From NCBI GenBank assembly GCA_049975425.1, contig JBNGDI010000015.1:1-64000 (forward strand): a DNA stretch of 64,000 nucleotides, in the 5' to 3' direction. Shown in pieces: positions 43,219-51,972 of this stretch (within the stretch, counting starts at the first letter, position 1; each line of letters starts with the position of its first letter). The stretch is from HyVt-105 sp049975425 (lineage in GTDB: Bacteria; Bacteroidota; Bacteroidia; Bacteroidales; VadinHA17). Made by a program: the position numbers and the translations under genes. Under the pieces are notes generated by a model. That model was given only the letters and a program-made list of their open reading frames with translations, was not told the DNA's origin and made no database searches.

Positions 43219-43389
43219 TCAATCAGCTGGATGAATGGCCTCCACCGGGCAAACATCTGCGCAGGCTCCACAATCCGTGCATAAATCGGGATCGATCTTA
43301 TAGATGTCACCTTCCGAGATGGCCTCTACCGGACATTCATCGATACACGAGCCACATGCGGTACATTCGTCTGTGATTACGTATGCCAT
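43219..43389 (-). CDS. 2[4Fe-4S] ferredoxin
   Basis: A 56-residue clostridial-type ferredoxin with two perfect CxxCxxCxxxCP motifs: Cys9, 12, 15, 19 and Cys37, 40, 43, 47. It is an electron carrier for anaerobic enzymes such as pyruvate:ferredoxin oxidoreductase or hydrogenase, consistent with an anaerobic or facultative host. It has its own promoter and terminator and is therefore monocistronic. Confidence 0.95.
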   Translation of the reverse strand: MAYVITDECTACGSCIDECPVEAISEGDIYKIDPDLCTDCGACADVCPVEAIHPAD

Positions 43390-43441
43390 GATATTGGTGT
43401 TTTAAATAGAGTTAAAAACAAGATAAATAATTTTGTCAGTG

Positions 43442-43449
43442 CAAATTTA
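43442..43449 (-). promoter_or_regulatory. Promoter of the ferredoxin gene
   Basis: On the minus strand TAAATTTG, with TTTG 16 bases further upstream (43466-43469), close to the -7/-33 layout. It lies 52 bases before the ATG. Confidence 0.5.
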
Positions 43450-43530
43450 TATTCATTTTTCTTCACAAAAAAAAATATCGTGGAATTTGGGATATTTTGG
43501 ATGCAATATAAATAATACCAAAGCGGTTTT

Positions 43531-44748
43531 TTACCGACTCGTGGCATCGTGAAGGAAGCTATAAGCCAGCCAGGCCATGGTGCCGCTCCCTGTGGTCAGG
43601 GCTTCTTCCCGGGCTGTAAATTCAGGGGAATGCAATCCGCCTGCGGGAGGGTTTCCGTCGCCCGTTCCCAGGCGATAAAAAACCGCGGGAAATTGCCTGG
43701 CATAGTGGGCAAAATCCTCTGCAGTCATTCTGATATCCAGTTCTTCCACATTCTCATTGCCCAGATATGCGGCAGCGTATTTCATGGCACGGCGGGTCAT
43801 TTCCAGATGGTTTTCTAGTACCGGATACCCTTTCACGATCGTGGTTTCACAGGCCCCACCCATTTGTGAGGCCACAGATCGGGCGGTTTCCCTGATCAGC
43901 CGGTGGGCTTTTTCTCTCCAGCTTTCGTCAAGGGTGCGAAAGGTCCCGTCCAGTTTAACTTCATCGGGAACGACATTTGTAGCCCCGGCTCCGGTGATCT
44001 TCCCGAATGAAAGGACGGTGGGGGTATTTCCGGGGGTCTCCTGTCGGATTTTCTGATCCAGCAAGACCAGCAGGCGGGCAGCGATCATCAGAGGGTTTAC
44101 GGTTTCTTTCAGCATGGCGGCATGCCCCCCTTTTCCCCGCACCGTAAGATACAGTTCATCACTGGAAGCCATGTATTTGCCGGGCCGGAATCCTACGTGG
44201 CCGGTGGCCATTTCGGGAAGAACATGCTGAGCCATGATGAGCTCAGGCGCCGGTTCACTCAGGGCTCCTTCCTTGATCATGGAAAGTGCACCACCAGGCA
44301 GTTTTTCTTCACCGGGTTGAAATACAAACAGGACCCTGCCCTCCCATGAATCCCGTATATCCTTCAGGATGAGCAGAGTCCCCATCAGTGAGGCCATGTG
44401 CATATCGTGTCCGCAGGCATGCATCCTGCCGGTATGCCTTGAGGCGAAGGGAAGTCCTGTTTTTTCTTTCACAGGCAGGGCATCCATATCGGCCCTCAGT
44501 GCGATTACCCTGCCTTTTTCCCGTTTCCCGGCCAGGGTGGCAACCAGGCCGTATCCCGCAAAACCTTTGCGGAAGGGAATGTGATGGCTTTCCAGGAAAT
44601 GGGCAATGTATTCCGCCGTACCCTTTTCTTCGAAAGAAAGTTCCGGAAACTGATGGAAATAGCGCCGGTGGAAAAGGATCTCTTCCCGGTACTTCATGGC
44701 CAGGTTTCTGATAGTGTCTGCAGGGGATGAGAGGTTTGACAATTTCAT
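43531..44748 (-). CDS. M20-family amidohydrolase
   Basis: A 405-residue metallopeptidase of the M20D hippurate/IAA-amino-acid hydrolase group. Zinc-site motifs include MHACGHDMHMA (about residue 110), FQPGEEKLPGGA with the catalytic Glu, and the C-terminal MTAEDFAHYA. It removes N-acyl groups from amino acids; the substrate is not evident. It sits five bases behind the giant envelope protein and should be cotranscribed with it. Confidence 0.88.
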   Translation of the reverse strand: MKLSNLSSPADTIRNLAMKYREEILFHRRYFHQFPELSFEEKGTAEYIAHFLESHHIPFRKGFAGYGLVATLAGKREKGRVIALRADMDALPVKEKTGLPFASRHTGRMHACGHDMHMASLMGTLLILKDIRDSWEGRVLFVFQPGEEKLPGGALSMIKEGALSEPAPELIMAQHVLPEMATGHVGFRPGKYMASSDELYLTVRGKGGHAAMLKETVNPLMIAARLLVLLDQKIRQETPGNTPTVLSFGKITGAGATNVVPDEVKLDGTFRTLDESWREKAHRLIRETARSVASQMGGACETTIVKGYPVLENHLEMTRRAMKYAAAYLGNENVEELDIRMTAEDFAHYARQFPAVFYRLGTGDGNPPAGGLHSPEFTAREEALTTGSGTMAWLAYSFLHDATSR

Positions 44749-44753
44749 TTTCT

Positions 44754-47700
44754 TCAGAAATCCAGACTGAACGACAGATAAAATACCGGTTTCAGGAGTG
44801 TGTAATTTTCAATGCCCCAGGCATAGTCTGCCCGGACGTAATAGCCGAATAACTGGGCTCGCAACCCGGCACCGAAACCCGCCACAACGGGTTCGCGCTG
44901 GCTGTCGATAATCACCGTGATGGGTCCGTTCTCAATGATTTCTTTGTCGTATTCATTATCACCCGAGTAGGGCGATGGTCCGGTCCAGGCCGTTCCGATG
45001 TCGCCGAAAGCCACAATCTGGAAACTGTTCAGAAATCCCGACCCCAGGGGATGGTTGGCCAGGTAGCGGAATACCGGCCAACGTATTTCACTGTTTATCA
45101 GAGCAAAAGAATTACCATTCCGGATATTCTGTGCAAACCCGCGCATATTGGTGGCCAGGGCCTGGAACACATAATTCTGTGTGGTGCTTACCGGGATACT
45201 CTGGTCGAACTGGTCCATTCGGTTCGGGAAAAGATGGATCCAGTTATCCACTCCGCCCATATAATATACCAGCCGGTTGGATCCGAACGATGTGCTGGCG
45301 GCAAAACGGTTAGCCCAGATCAGTTCCCTGTGTACCGGAAGATAGTGCCTGAAGTCGGCTCCCAGCACAAACAGGTCTGACCGGGCCCGGTTCAGCTGAT
45401 AATAAAACTCACCGAAAATCTTGAAACGGGTGCCGAACAGCAGGTTGACAGCTCTGTGCCGGGTATTGTCGTAAGTGAGGTCTGCTTTCAGAATATTCCA
45501 CAGGCGGGTAATATCTTCTTCGTAAAGAGTGCGTGTATCGGTTGAGAGGTACACATGGCTGTCGTTTCTTACTCCGAGAGTTCCCTTCAGGGCGAGTACC
45601 TGGTTAAAGGGATATTTCATGGAGTAATACACTTCATTTGTATAGGTTTTGATAAGACCGATATCGGCAGAACTCATATAGGTTTGCCGGTGATAGATAA
45701 GCTGCTTGTCGAATTTTCCTTTCAGGTTTTCCAGGCTGATGAGGTATTCGTTGGAGTTAAAATCTCCTGAGAACCGGAATCCTCCCGTGAGCCGGTAATC
45801 TTCGAACAGGTCATGCGTGCCGATCTTGAAAAGCATGTTCATTCCCGGATTGTAAAATGCAGGTGCCGACCCGGAGAATGTCTGGTACGAGGCCGAAAGG
45901 AAGCTGAAATCGATTTTATTGGCGAAATAATTGTTATAGAAGAACTTCTGATAAATTCTGATTCTGGGAAGTGTGAACGTCGATGTGTCAATCCGCAGCC
46001 CCGGCGGGGCGTTTTTGATATACCGGTTATAATAATTGGATTTTTCCTGTTCAAAGATGTAACTTCTGATATTGACAGGCTGGTTGATAAAGGGATTATC
46101 CGGCGACTGGGTTTTACGGAGTTCGCTCATATAGCGCCGGTGTTCCCCGATAATTTTCCGGCGCAGATCTTCCAGGCTGTCCTGTTCGGTAAGGTGTTCC
46201 CGGTATTCTTTCCACTGTCGGGTAAGCGGAGGGTTCTGTTCCAGTGGTTCGGGTTCGGCAACATCCCGGGTATATATCTGGTATTTCCCTCTGTTGAAAA
46301 TAATCCCGGCCGTTTTCCCAGCTGAGGTATGCACGTCATGACCCAGGATGTTGCGGGTGTAGTCGGTAAGCGGCCGGCTGTTGGTAAGATACCTGTAATG
46401 TACTGTGGTGTCGATCCAGGCAATGGTGCTGTCAAATTCATTTATGTACTGGTTGATGATACCGGTCTGATTATCGAGTGTGAAGAATTCGTTTGTTTGT
46501 TCCCCCCGGGGGTGAAATTTTTCTTCGAAAACATTTCCTTCCAGCCGGGTCAGAATCGGTGAACGGTTATTGAAATTGTACATAAACAGGTGGAACTGGT
46601 GATCCCTGCTCCGGTCAACCGGGCCTCTCAGGGTAAGGGTGTCGCTGGTGCGGTTACTTGAGAAAATGATCTGTTCTGAGCGGTTAATGAATCGGGGATG
46701 CAGGTCATCGGCCAGGTCGCGGGTGATCCTTTCATTGGTGCCCGAAGCCACAAAATGCAAGAACAGGTCGGTCAGTCCATCCTTCACAGCCGATAACAGC
46801 AAAATGGATCCGTCGTTGGAGTAATCAATATCCAAAACCTTTTCGAAATACAGCAGATTCCTTTTTTCCGTTTTTCGGGATTCGGTTACGTAATAATTCA
46901 GGGTGAGTCCTCCTTCCTCTTCCATAATGAATGTAAGAATCTGGCCGGAAGGATGCCATGCCATAACAGGATAAGAATCGTCAATGATCTGTTCCAGTTT
47001 CGGATGTTTTTTGAAAATCGTCCGGTGCTTCCCGGTCTGCATATCATATATCCAGATTCGTACCTGCCCCAGTTCGTTGGTGATGTATGCCATCTTGCGT
47101 CCGTCCGGATGGTATTTGACCTGGGTAATGATCCGTCTGTCCCTGGGTTTTTTGATCAGCGGTTCTCCCTGCGGCGGCTTTTCTTCCAGTTCACCCCTGT
47201 CATACCATTCGTTAAAATAGGTGTCCCACTCTCTGACCAGTTTCTTTATTTTTTTTCCGGTTACATATAAAAAACCCTTGTTTACATTTTGCTCAATACG
47301 TGTGAGATAAATAATATTCGGTATGGCTGTGCGCCCGAATTCCTCATGTATGAATTTCCAGAAAGAATGTCCCGCCAGTTCGGCATCTTCATATTCCAGG
47401 CGATTGAGTTTTTTGTATCGTCCCGATAAAAATCCGTCCCTGATCATGTTTTCGGTGACAGGGTCCCATGTATGGGAAAGGTAGGATACGAGTCCTGAGA
47501 TATACCATTCGGGCAGATTGATCTGGGTTTTACTGGTGATCCGGTTTTTCATCACCCCACCGTAAAGCATTTCCTGTATGACCGTTTCGGCAATGGCGGC
47601 TGTTATCTGCCTTTCCAGTTCACGGTGATTGCCTTCATAGAAAAGGAATACTTTGTTTTCGACAATGCGGGTCACTCCGCCCAGGTTGAACTCTTCGTCC

Positions 47701-48038
47701 TCTCCGGTTAGCCCGACATTACTCTGCCTGAAATCAGACAGCTTGTTGTAAATGATGAATATCAGCCTTTTTTCAAGTGTGTAGTCGAAAAAGTCTTCAA
47801 TTTCCACAATCTTTTCATCGGCAAAACGGGCGGTGTATTCTGCAATTTCCTGCCCGAATTCATTAAAATAGGTATCGAATTTCTCAAACCGGTAAAATGA
47901 CCAGAAAAAATCATAGTATTGCACGCGGTTTTTTCCGAAATCCATCTGATGCCCGTAATAAAACTGACCCCGCAGGGGGATCGTATTCAGGCAAATCATT
48001 ACGAGAACACACAATGGTATTTTCAGGGGATTTCGCAT
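44754..48038 (-). CDS. Giant envelope protein: inactive peptidase-MA-like, propeller, beta-barrel
   Basis: A 1094-residue protein with a signal peptide (to about residue 24). The N-terminal 260 residues resemble peptidase-MA-like domains, next comes a TolB/PD40-type beta-propeller (about 300-640; QVKYHPDGRKMAYITNELGQ, RFINRSEQIIFSSN), then a C-terminal beta-barrel (about 690-1094) ending in Phe as outer-membrane barrels do. The zinc motif is lost: ETVIQ at 151-155 stands where the relative at 51973 has HEMVH, and WYISGLVSYLS lacks the third ligand. Likely an outer-membrane protein with a periplasmic or surface head; function unknown. Confidence 0.72.
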   Translation of the reverse strand: MRNPLKIPLCVLVMICLNTIPLRGQFYYGHQMDFGKNRVQYYDFFWSFYRFEKFDTYFNEFGQEIAEYTARFADEKIVEIEDFFDYTLEKRLIFIIYNKLSDFRQSNVGLTGEDEEFNLGGVTRIVENKVFLFYEGNHRELERQITAAIAETVIQEMLYGGVMKNRITSKTQINLPEWYISGLVSYLSHTWDPVTENMIRDGFLSGRYKKLNRLEYEDAELAGHSFWKFIHEEFGRTAIPNIIYLTRIEQNVNKGFLYVTGKKIKKLVREWDTYFNEWYDRGELEEKPPQGEPLIKKPRDRRIITQVKYHPDGRKMAYITNELGQVRIWIYDMQTGKHRTIFKKHPKLEQIIDDSYPVMAWHPSGQILTFIMEEEGGLTLNYYVTESRKTEKRNLLYFEKVLDIDYSNDGSILLLSAVKDGLTDLFLHFVASGTNERITRDLADDLHPRFINRSEQIIFSSNRTSDTLTLRGPVDRSRDHQFHLFMYNFNNRSPILTRLEGNVFEEKFHPRGEQTNEFFTLDNQTGIINQYINEFDSTIAWIDTTVHYRYLTNSRPLTDYTRNILGHDVHTSAGKTAGIIFNRGKYQIYTRDVAEPEPLEQNPPLTRQWKEYREHLTEQDSLEDLRRKIIGEHRRYMSELRKTQSPDNPFINQPVNIRSYIFEQEKSNYYNRYIKNAPPGLRIDTSTFTLPRIRIYQKFFYNNYFANKIDFSFLSASYQTFSGSAPAFYNPGMNMLFKIGTHDLFEDYRLTGGFRFSGDFNSNEYLISLENLKGKFDKQLIYHRQTYMSSADIGLIKTYTNEVYYSMKYPFNQVLALKGTLGVRNDSHVYLSTDTRTLYEEDITRLWNILKADLTYDNTRHRAVNLLFGTRFKIFGEFYYQLNRARSDLFVLGADFRHYLPVHRELIWANRFAASTSFGSNRLVYYMGGVDNWIHLFPNRMDQFDQSIPVSTTQNYVFQALATNMRGFAQNIRNGNSFALINSEIRWPVFRYLANHPLGSGFLNSFQIVAFGDIGTAWTGPSPYSGDNEYDKEIIENGPITVIIDSQREPVVAGFGAGLRAQLFGYYVRADYAWGIENYTLLKPVFYLSFSLDF

Positions 48039-48157
48039 GGCACCGTTCTTGCTCCAAAATTAAATATATTTCACAAACCGGGGCGAGAGTTATGGTTTTT
48101 TATTGGGTACAGAAAGGACAGAGATTCGAAAAATTCGTATTCTGCCGATAACTTTAT

Positions 48158-48165
48158 TATTTTTG
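48158..48165 (+). promoter_or_regulatory. TAnnTTTG promoter element for the DUF1573 gene
   Basis: TATTTTTG, 53 bases before the ATG, in the 180-base gap between divergent genes. No -33 TTG at usual spacing. Confidence 0.4.
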
Positions 48166-48218
48166 AAACGTTAAAAAACAAATAAAGAACTGATATTTAC
48201 GGTTTAAATATTCAAAAA

Positions 48219-49316
48219 ATGAAAAAGATATTCGTCACCCTTCTGAGTTTGGTTTTGCTGGCCGGTTTTCAAATGGCCCATTCACAGCAGCAGGGAGCAA
48301 GTATCACTTTTACCAAAAGAATACACGATTTTGGGAAGATCCAGGAGGCTGATGGTGCTGTGGATTATTCTTTCGAATTTACCAATACAGGGAATACACC
48401 CCTGGTGATCACCCGGGTGGTGGCTTCATGCGGATGTACTACCCCCGAATGGACCAGGCAGCCGGTTCCTCCCGGACAGAAAGGTTTTGTTAAAGTGACA
48501 TTTGACCCGAGAAACCGGCCAGGACAGTTTGCCAAAACTATTACCGTAATGACAAACGCCGTGCAGCCCAATGCTGTACTGAGAGTACAGGGTGAAGTGA
48601 TTCCCAGGGAGAAAACGCTGGAAGATATTTATCCCTATAAAATGGGGAATGTGCGGTTGAAATCCAATCACATTCCCTTTGTGAAAATTCTTAACGGACA
48701 GAAAAAAACCGTGCTGGCCGAGGTGGTGAATGTATCAGAAGAGCCGGTGGAAATTTCCTTTACAGGGGTGCCCCCGCATCTTACTTTCGAGGGTCCCGGA
48801 ACTATCAACCCCGGAGAAAAGGGGGTAATGGAAATTACATATGATGCAGCCAGAAAAAATGACTGGGGCTTTGTGATCGACCGGATCAGGATGCTGCAGA
48901 ACGGGGAAGGGGACTTCAGTTATACGTTGACCATTTCAGCCACGATTGAAGACGATTTTTCGAACATGACCCCCGAAGAGCTGGCCAATGCCCCTTCCAT
49001 TCAGTTCAAAGAGACCACCTACGAATTCGGGAACATGGAGCAGAATTCCCGGGTGGAGCATGATTTTGAATTTACCAACTCGGGCAAATCCGATCTTATT
49101 ATACGGAAGGTCAGTTCCAGCTGCGGTTGCACTGCTGTAAAACCGAAAGAAAATGTGATCAGACCGGGGCAGACCAGTTACATCAAAACCATTTTCAGCT
49201 CGGGAACCCGGGTGGGACGCCAGAACAAAACGGTGACCATCATAACCAATGATCCGAAAAACACCCAGGTTATTCTGAGGCTGACCGGAAATGTGGTGCC
49301 TCCGGAGGGAAAATAA
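48219..49316 (+). CDS. Secreted protein with two DUF1573 domains
   Basis: A 365-residue secreted protein (signal peptide ending near AHSQQ, about residue 24) with two DUF1573 domains of the immunoglobulin-like, ASH/MSP-related type. Each has the GxxxxxxxxYxFEFTNTG start and the SCGCT motif: one near residue 70 (SCGCTTPEW), one near 305 (SCGCTAVKP). The central region is a further beta-sandwich. The family is common in Bacteroidota and its role is unknown. Monocistronic or leading meaB. Confidence 0.82.
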   Translation: MKKIFVTLLSLVLLAGFQMAHSQQQGASITFTKRIHDFGKIQEADGAVDYSFEFTNTGNTPLVITRVVASCGCTTPEWTRQPVPPGQKGFVKVTFDPRNRPGQFAKTITVMTNAVQPNAVLRVQGEVIPREKTLEDIYPYKMGNVRLKSNHIPFVKILNGQKKTVLAEVVNVSEEPVEISFTGVPPHLTFEGPGTINPGEKGVMEITYDAARKNDWGFVIDRIRMLQNGEGDFSYTLTISATIEDDFSNMTPEELANAPSIQFKETTYEFGNMEQNSRVEHDFEFTNSGKSDLIIRKVSSSCGCTAVKPKENVIRPGQTSYIKTIFSSGTRVGRQNKTVTIITNDPKNTQVILRLTGNVVPPEGK

Positions 49317-49319
49317 ACA

Positions 49320-49340
49320 GCAGGGAAGGTTGATCCCTGC
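49320..49340 (+). other. Hairpin after the DUF1573 gene
   Basis: GCAGGGA (49320-49326) and TCCCTGC (49334-49340) form a 7-bp stem with a 7-base loop a few bases past the stop. No T-run follows, so it may slow decay or weakly terminate rather than act as an intrinsic terminator. Confidence 0.45.
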
Positions 49341-49406
49341 CATTCTCAAGCTGCAACCGGTGCAAATTTCCCCGGGAAAAAGAAGCAATGCATTTAACAG
49401 GGCAGA

Positions 49407-50525
49407 ATGGAAAAGGATCAGGGAAAGGAAAAAAGAAGGGAAAAGGGAAGTGCCCACAGGGTACAAACGGGTGTTGACCATCCTTCCGGAATCAATGATG
49501 AGGCCGTAAAAAAATACCGGAAGATCAGGAGAAAAACACGCAGTTCCGAAGAATATTTTGAAGGCATTTGTCAGGGGAATACCATTATCCTCAGCCAGGC
49601 CATTACCCTGGTGGAAAGTTCCCTGCCGGCGCATCAGGAGTTAGCTGCGAGGCTGGTGGAATTATGCCTGCCTCATTCGGGCAATTCCATCAGAATAGGC
49701 ATTACCGGAATTCCCGGAGTGGGTAAAAGCACCTTTATCGAAACCCTTGGGCTTGGAATCCTGGAAATGGATCACCGGCTGGCAGTCCTGGCTATCGATC
49801 CCAGCAGCGAACGTTCGGGAGGAAGCATCCTGGGCGACAAAACCCGCATGGAGCAATTGTCGGTGCATCCCCGGTCGTTTATCCGGCCTTCTCCTTCGGC
49901 AGGCTCCCTGGGAGGGGTTGCCAGGAAAACCCGTGAAACAATCATTCTATGTGAGGCAGCAGGCTTCGATACCATTTTCATTGAAACGGTGGGGGTGGGC
50001 CAGTCGGAAACCATGGTGCATTCCATGGTGGACTTTTTCCTTCTGCTCATGCTGGCCGGAGCCGGGGATGAACTGCAGGGTATCAAGAGAGGGATCATGG
50101 AAATGGCCGATATGGTTGCCATTACCAAGGCCGATGGAAACAACCGTGACAGGGCAGAAACAGCCCGCAGGGAATACGAAAATGCCCTCCATCTTTTTCC
50201 AGTTCCACCTTCAGGATGGTTACCCCGGGTAGTAACCTGTTCGGCATTCAAACCCGATACGGTAATGCAGATATGGGACCAGGTGAATGAATATGTTAGC
50301 CTGACCCGGAAAAACGGTTACTTCGATTTCCGGCGTACCGAACAGGCCAGGTACTGGATGCACGAATTTATCAGGGAACAGTTGAACAACCGGTTCTTTC
50401 ATCATCCGGCAATCAGGGAAAAGATGGAGGAACTGGAAAGGCAGGTGCGCTCAAAACTGATTACTTCGTTTCAGGCTGCACGTATCCTTATGGAACTTTA
50501 TGATCAGCTGGAAAAAAAGAAATAA
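49407..50525 (+). CDS. meaB: Methylmalonyl-CoA mutase-associated GTPase MeaB
   Basis: A 372-residue G3E P-loop GTPase that loads and protects adenosylcobalamin in methylmalonyl-CoA mutase. The N-terminal arm is basic and non-conserved; GITGIPGVGKSTFIETLG is the P-loop, followed by LAIDPSSERSGGSILGDKTRM, FIETVGVGQSE and AITKADGNN. The mutase genes are not in the window. The carboxyltransferase at 21.9 kb would act in the same propionate pathway. Confidence 0.92.
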   Translation: MEKDQGKEKRREKGSAHRVQTGVDHPSGINDEAVKKYRKIRRKTRSSEEYFEGICQGNTIILSQAITLVESSLPAHQELAARLVELCLPHSGNSIRIGITGIPGVGKSTFIETLGLGILEMDHRLAVLAIDPSSERSGGSILGDKTRMEQLSVHPRSFIRPSPSAGSLGGVARKTRETIILCEAAGFDTIFIETVGVGQSETMVHSMVDFFLLLMLAGAGDELQGIKRGIMEMADMVAITKADGNNRDRAETARREYENALHLFPVPPSGWLPRVVTCSAFKPDTVMQIWDQVNEYVSLTRKNGYFDFRRTEQARYWMHEFIREQLNNRFFHHPAIREKMEELERQVRSKLITSFQAARILMELYDQLEKKK

Positions 50526-50593
50526 AACCAACCCGGTTACAGAGAAAAAAAGAATTACTAAGTTTACAGACTAAAAATAAAAAACATACGAAA

Positions 50594-51694
50594 ATGATTA
50601 GAAGATTCGCCGTTCTGCTATTGATCATACTGGCAGCTTCCTGCTCTTCCCGGCCGGAAGGTTACGTTATTACAGGTGAGACCGTGGGTCTTGAACAGGG
50701 AATGGCCAGGCTCCGGGTATTCCAGGGTGAGGAGTATGTATATATCGATTCGGCTGCCATAGAAGACGGCAAATTTGTTATGGAAGGTTCTGTCGATTTT
50801 CCTTCCTATGCCTATCTGGATCTGGTCGGAATGCGCACGCCGGTGGGGTTTTTTATGGATAACGACAGCATTCAGATCGTTGTCAATACCTCACATCCCG
50901 AATTGAGTATCGTGAAAGGTTCCGACCCCAATGACCAGCTAAAAAATCTTTTCGGAGAGATCGATGCCGAACTGGAAGACCTGATGGAAAAATACCGCAC
51001 CGCTTCCGAGGCTGGTGATTCCGATATGCTGGAGGAGCTGGCCTCACAGTATAACGACCTTTCCGTGAAAAGGCAGCAAACTATCAGCGATTATATCGAT
51101 CATAACAAATCGTCGGTGATCACCCCTTATCTGGTAAGGTCGAACAATATTTATTCCATGGGATGGGAAGAACTCGATTCACTGGTGACTACCTTTGATC
51201 CCGCGCTGGAAGCTTCCCCGTATACCCGGTTTTTCCGGAAACGGATTGAAACACTGAAAAAGGTGGATATTGGACAACCTGCACCCGATTTTACTCAGCC
51301 CGATACTTCCGGGAATCCGCTTTCGCTTTCATCCATCATCGACCGGTCGGAGCTGTTACTGATCGATTTCTGGGCATCGTGGTGCGGACCCTGTCGGCAG
51401 GAAAACCCCAACATTGTGGCCGTATATAATGACTATCATGACAAAGGATTGGAAATTCTTGGTGTGAGCCTCGACCGCCCCGGGGATGCCGAACGTTGGA
51501 AACAGGCTATACGCGACGATAAACTGAACTGGTACCACATGTCCGATCTTCAGTACTGGGACAATGCCGCTGCGCGGTTATACGGGGTAATGGCCATTCC
51601 GCACAGTGTGCTTCTCGATGGAGAAGGGATCATTATTGCCAAAGACCTCCGGGGTGAGGAACTGAGGAGAAAAGTGGCCGAAATACTGGATTGA
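50594..51694 (+). CDS. TlpA-like thioredoxin lipoprotein with DUF4369-like N-terminus
   Basis: A 366-residue lipoprotein (lipobox LAASC, Cys17). Residues about 22-130 resemble DUF4369, then a helical linker, and a thioredoxin-like AhpC/TSA-Redoxin domain from about 230 with the active site WCGPC (Cys264 and Cys267). It should act as a periplasmic thiol-disulfide reductase anchored to a membrane, possibly for cytochrome maturation or for oxidative repair. No partner gene adjacent. Confidence 0.88.
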   Translation: MIRRFAVLLLIILAASCSSRPEGYVITGETVGLEQGMARLRVFQGEEYVYIDSAAIEDGKFVMEGSVDFPSYAYLDLVGMRTPVGFFMDNDSIQIVVNTSHPELSIVKGSDPNDQLKNLFGEIDAELEDLMEKYRTASEAGDSDMLEELASQYNDLSVKRQQTISDYIDHNKSSVITPYLVRSNNIYSMGWEELDSLVTTFDPALEASPYTRFFRKRIETLKKVDIGQPAPDFTQPDTSGNPLSLSSIIDRSELLLIDFWASWCGPCRQENPNIVAVYNDYHDKGLEILGVSLDRPGDAERWKQAIRDDKLNWYHMSDLQYWDNAAARLYGVMAIPHSVLLDGEGIIIAKDLRGEELRRKVAEILD

Positions 51695-51721
51695 ATCACC
51701 GGTTCGTTACCTCTTTATCCT

Positions 51722-51755
51722 GTCAGAGCGGATATCTGACCGGGTCTCCGGTCAG
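51722..51755 (+). other. Two overlapping, mutually exclusive hairpins
   Basis: GTCAGA (51722-51727) can pair with TCTGAC (51735-51740), while CTGACCGG (51736-51743) can pair with CCGGTCAG (51748-51755) in a perfect 8-bp stem with a 4-base loop. The shared CTGAC means only one can form at a time. There is no T-run after the stronger stem. Confidence 0.5.
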
Positions 51756-51972
51756 GCCTGCTGCCGTTTGAGTTGTTTACGGGGGGTATGACAGCACAGA
51801 CTCCCTTTCCACTGCCTTTCCCGAATCGTTTGTTCATGCCTGTTCCGGAAGGGATTTGCATATTGTGCCAGAAATTAATACTTTATATGAAAATGCCGTT
51901 TTGTTTGGCATGTATCTTGTTTGCAAATTTTTTACTGTTACCCGCTGAACGGGAAAAAACCGAATTGGTATT

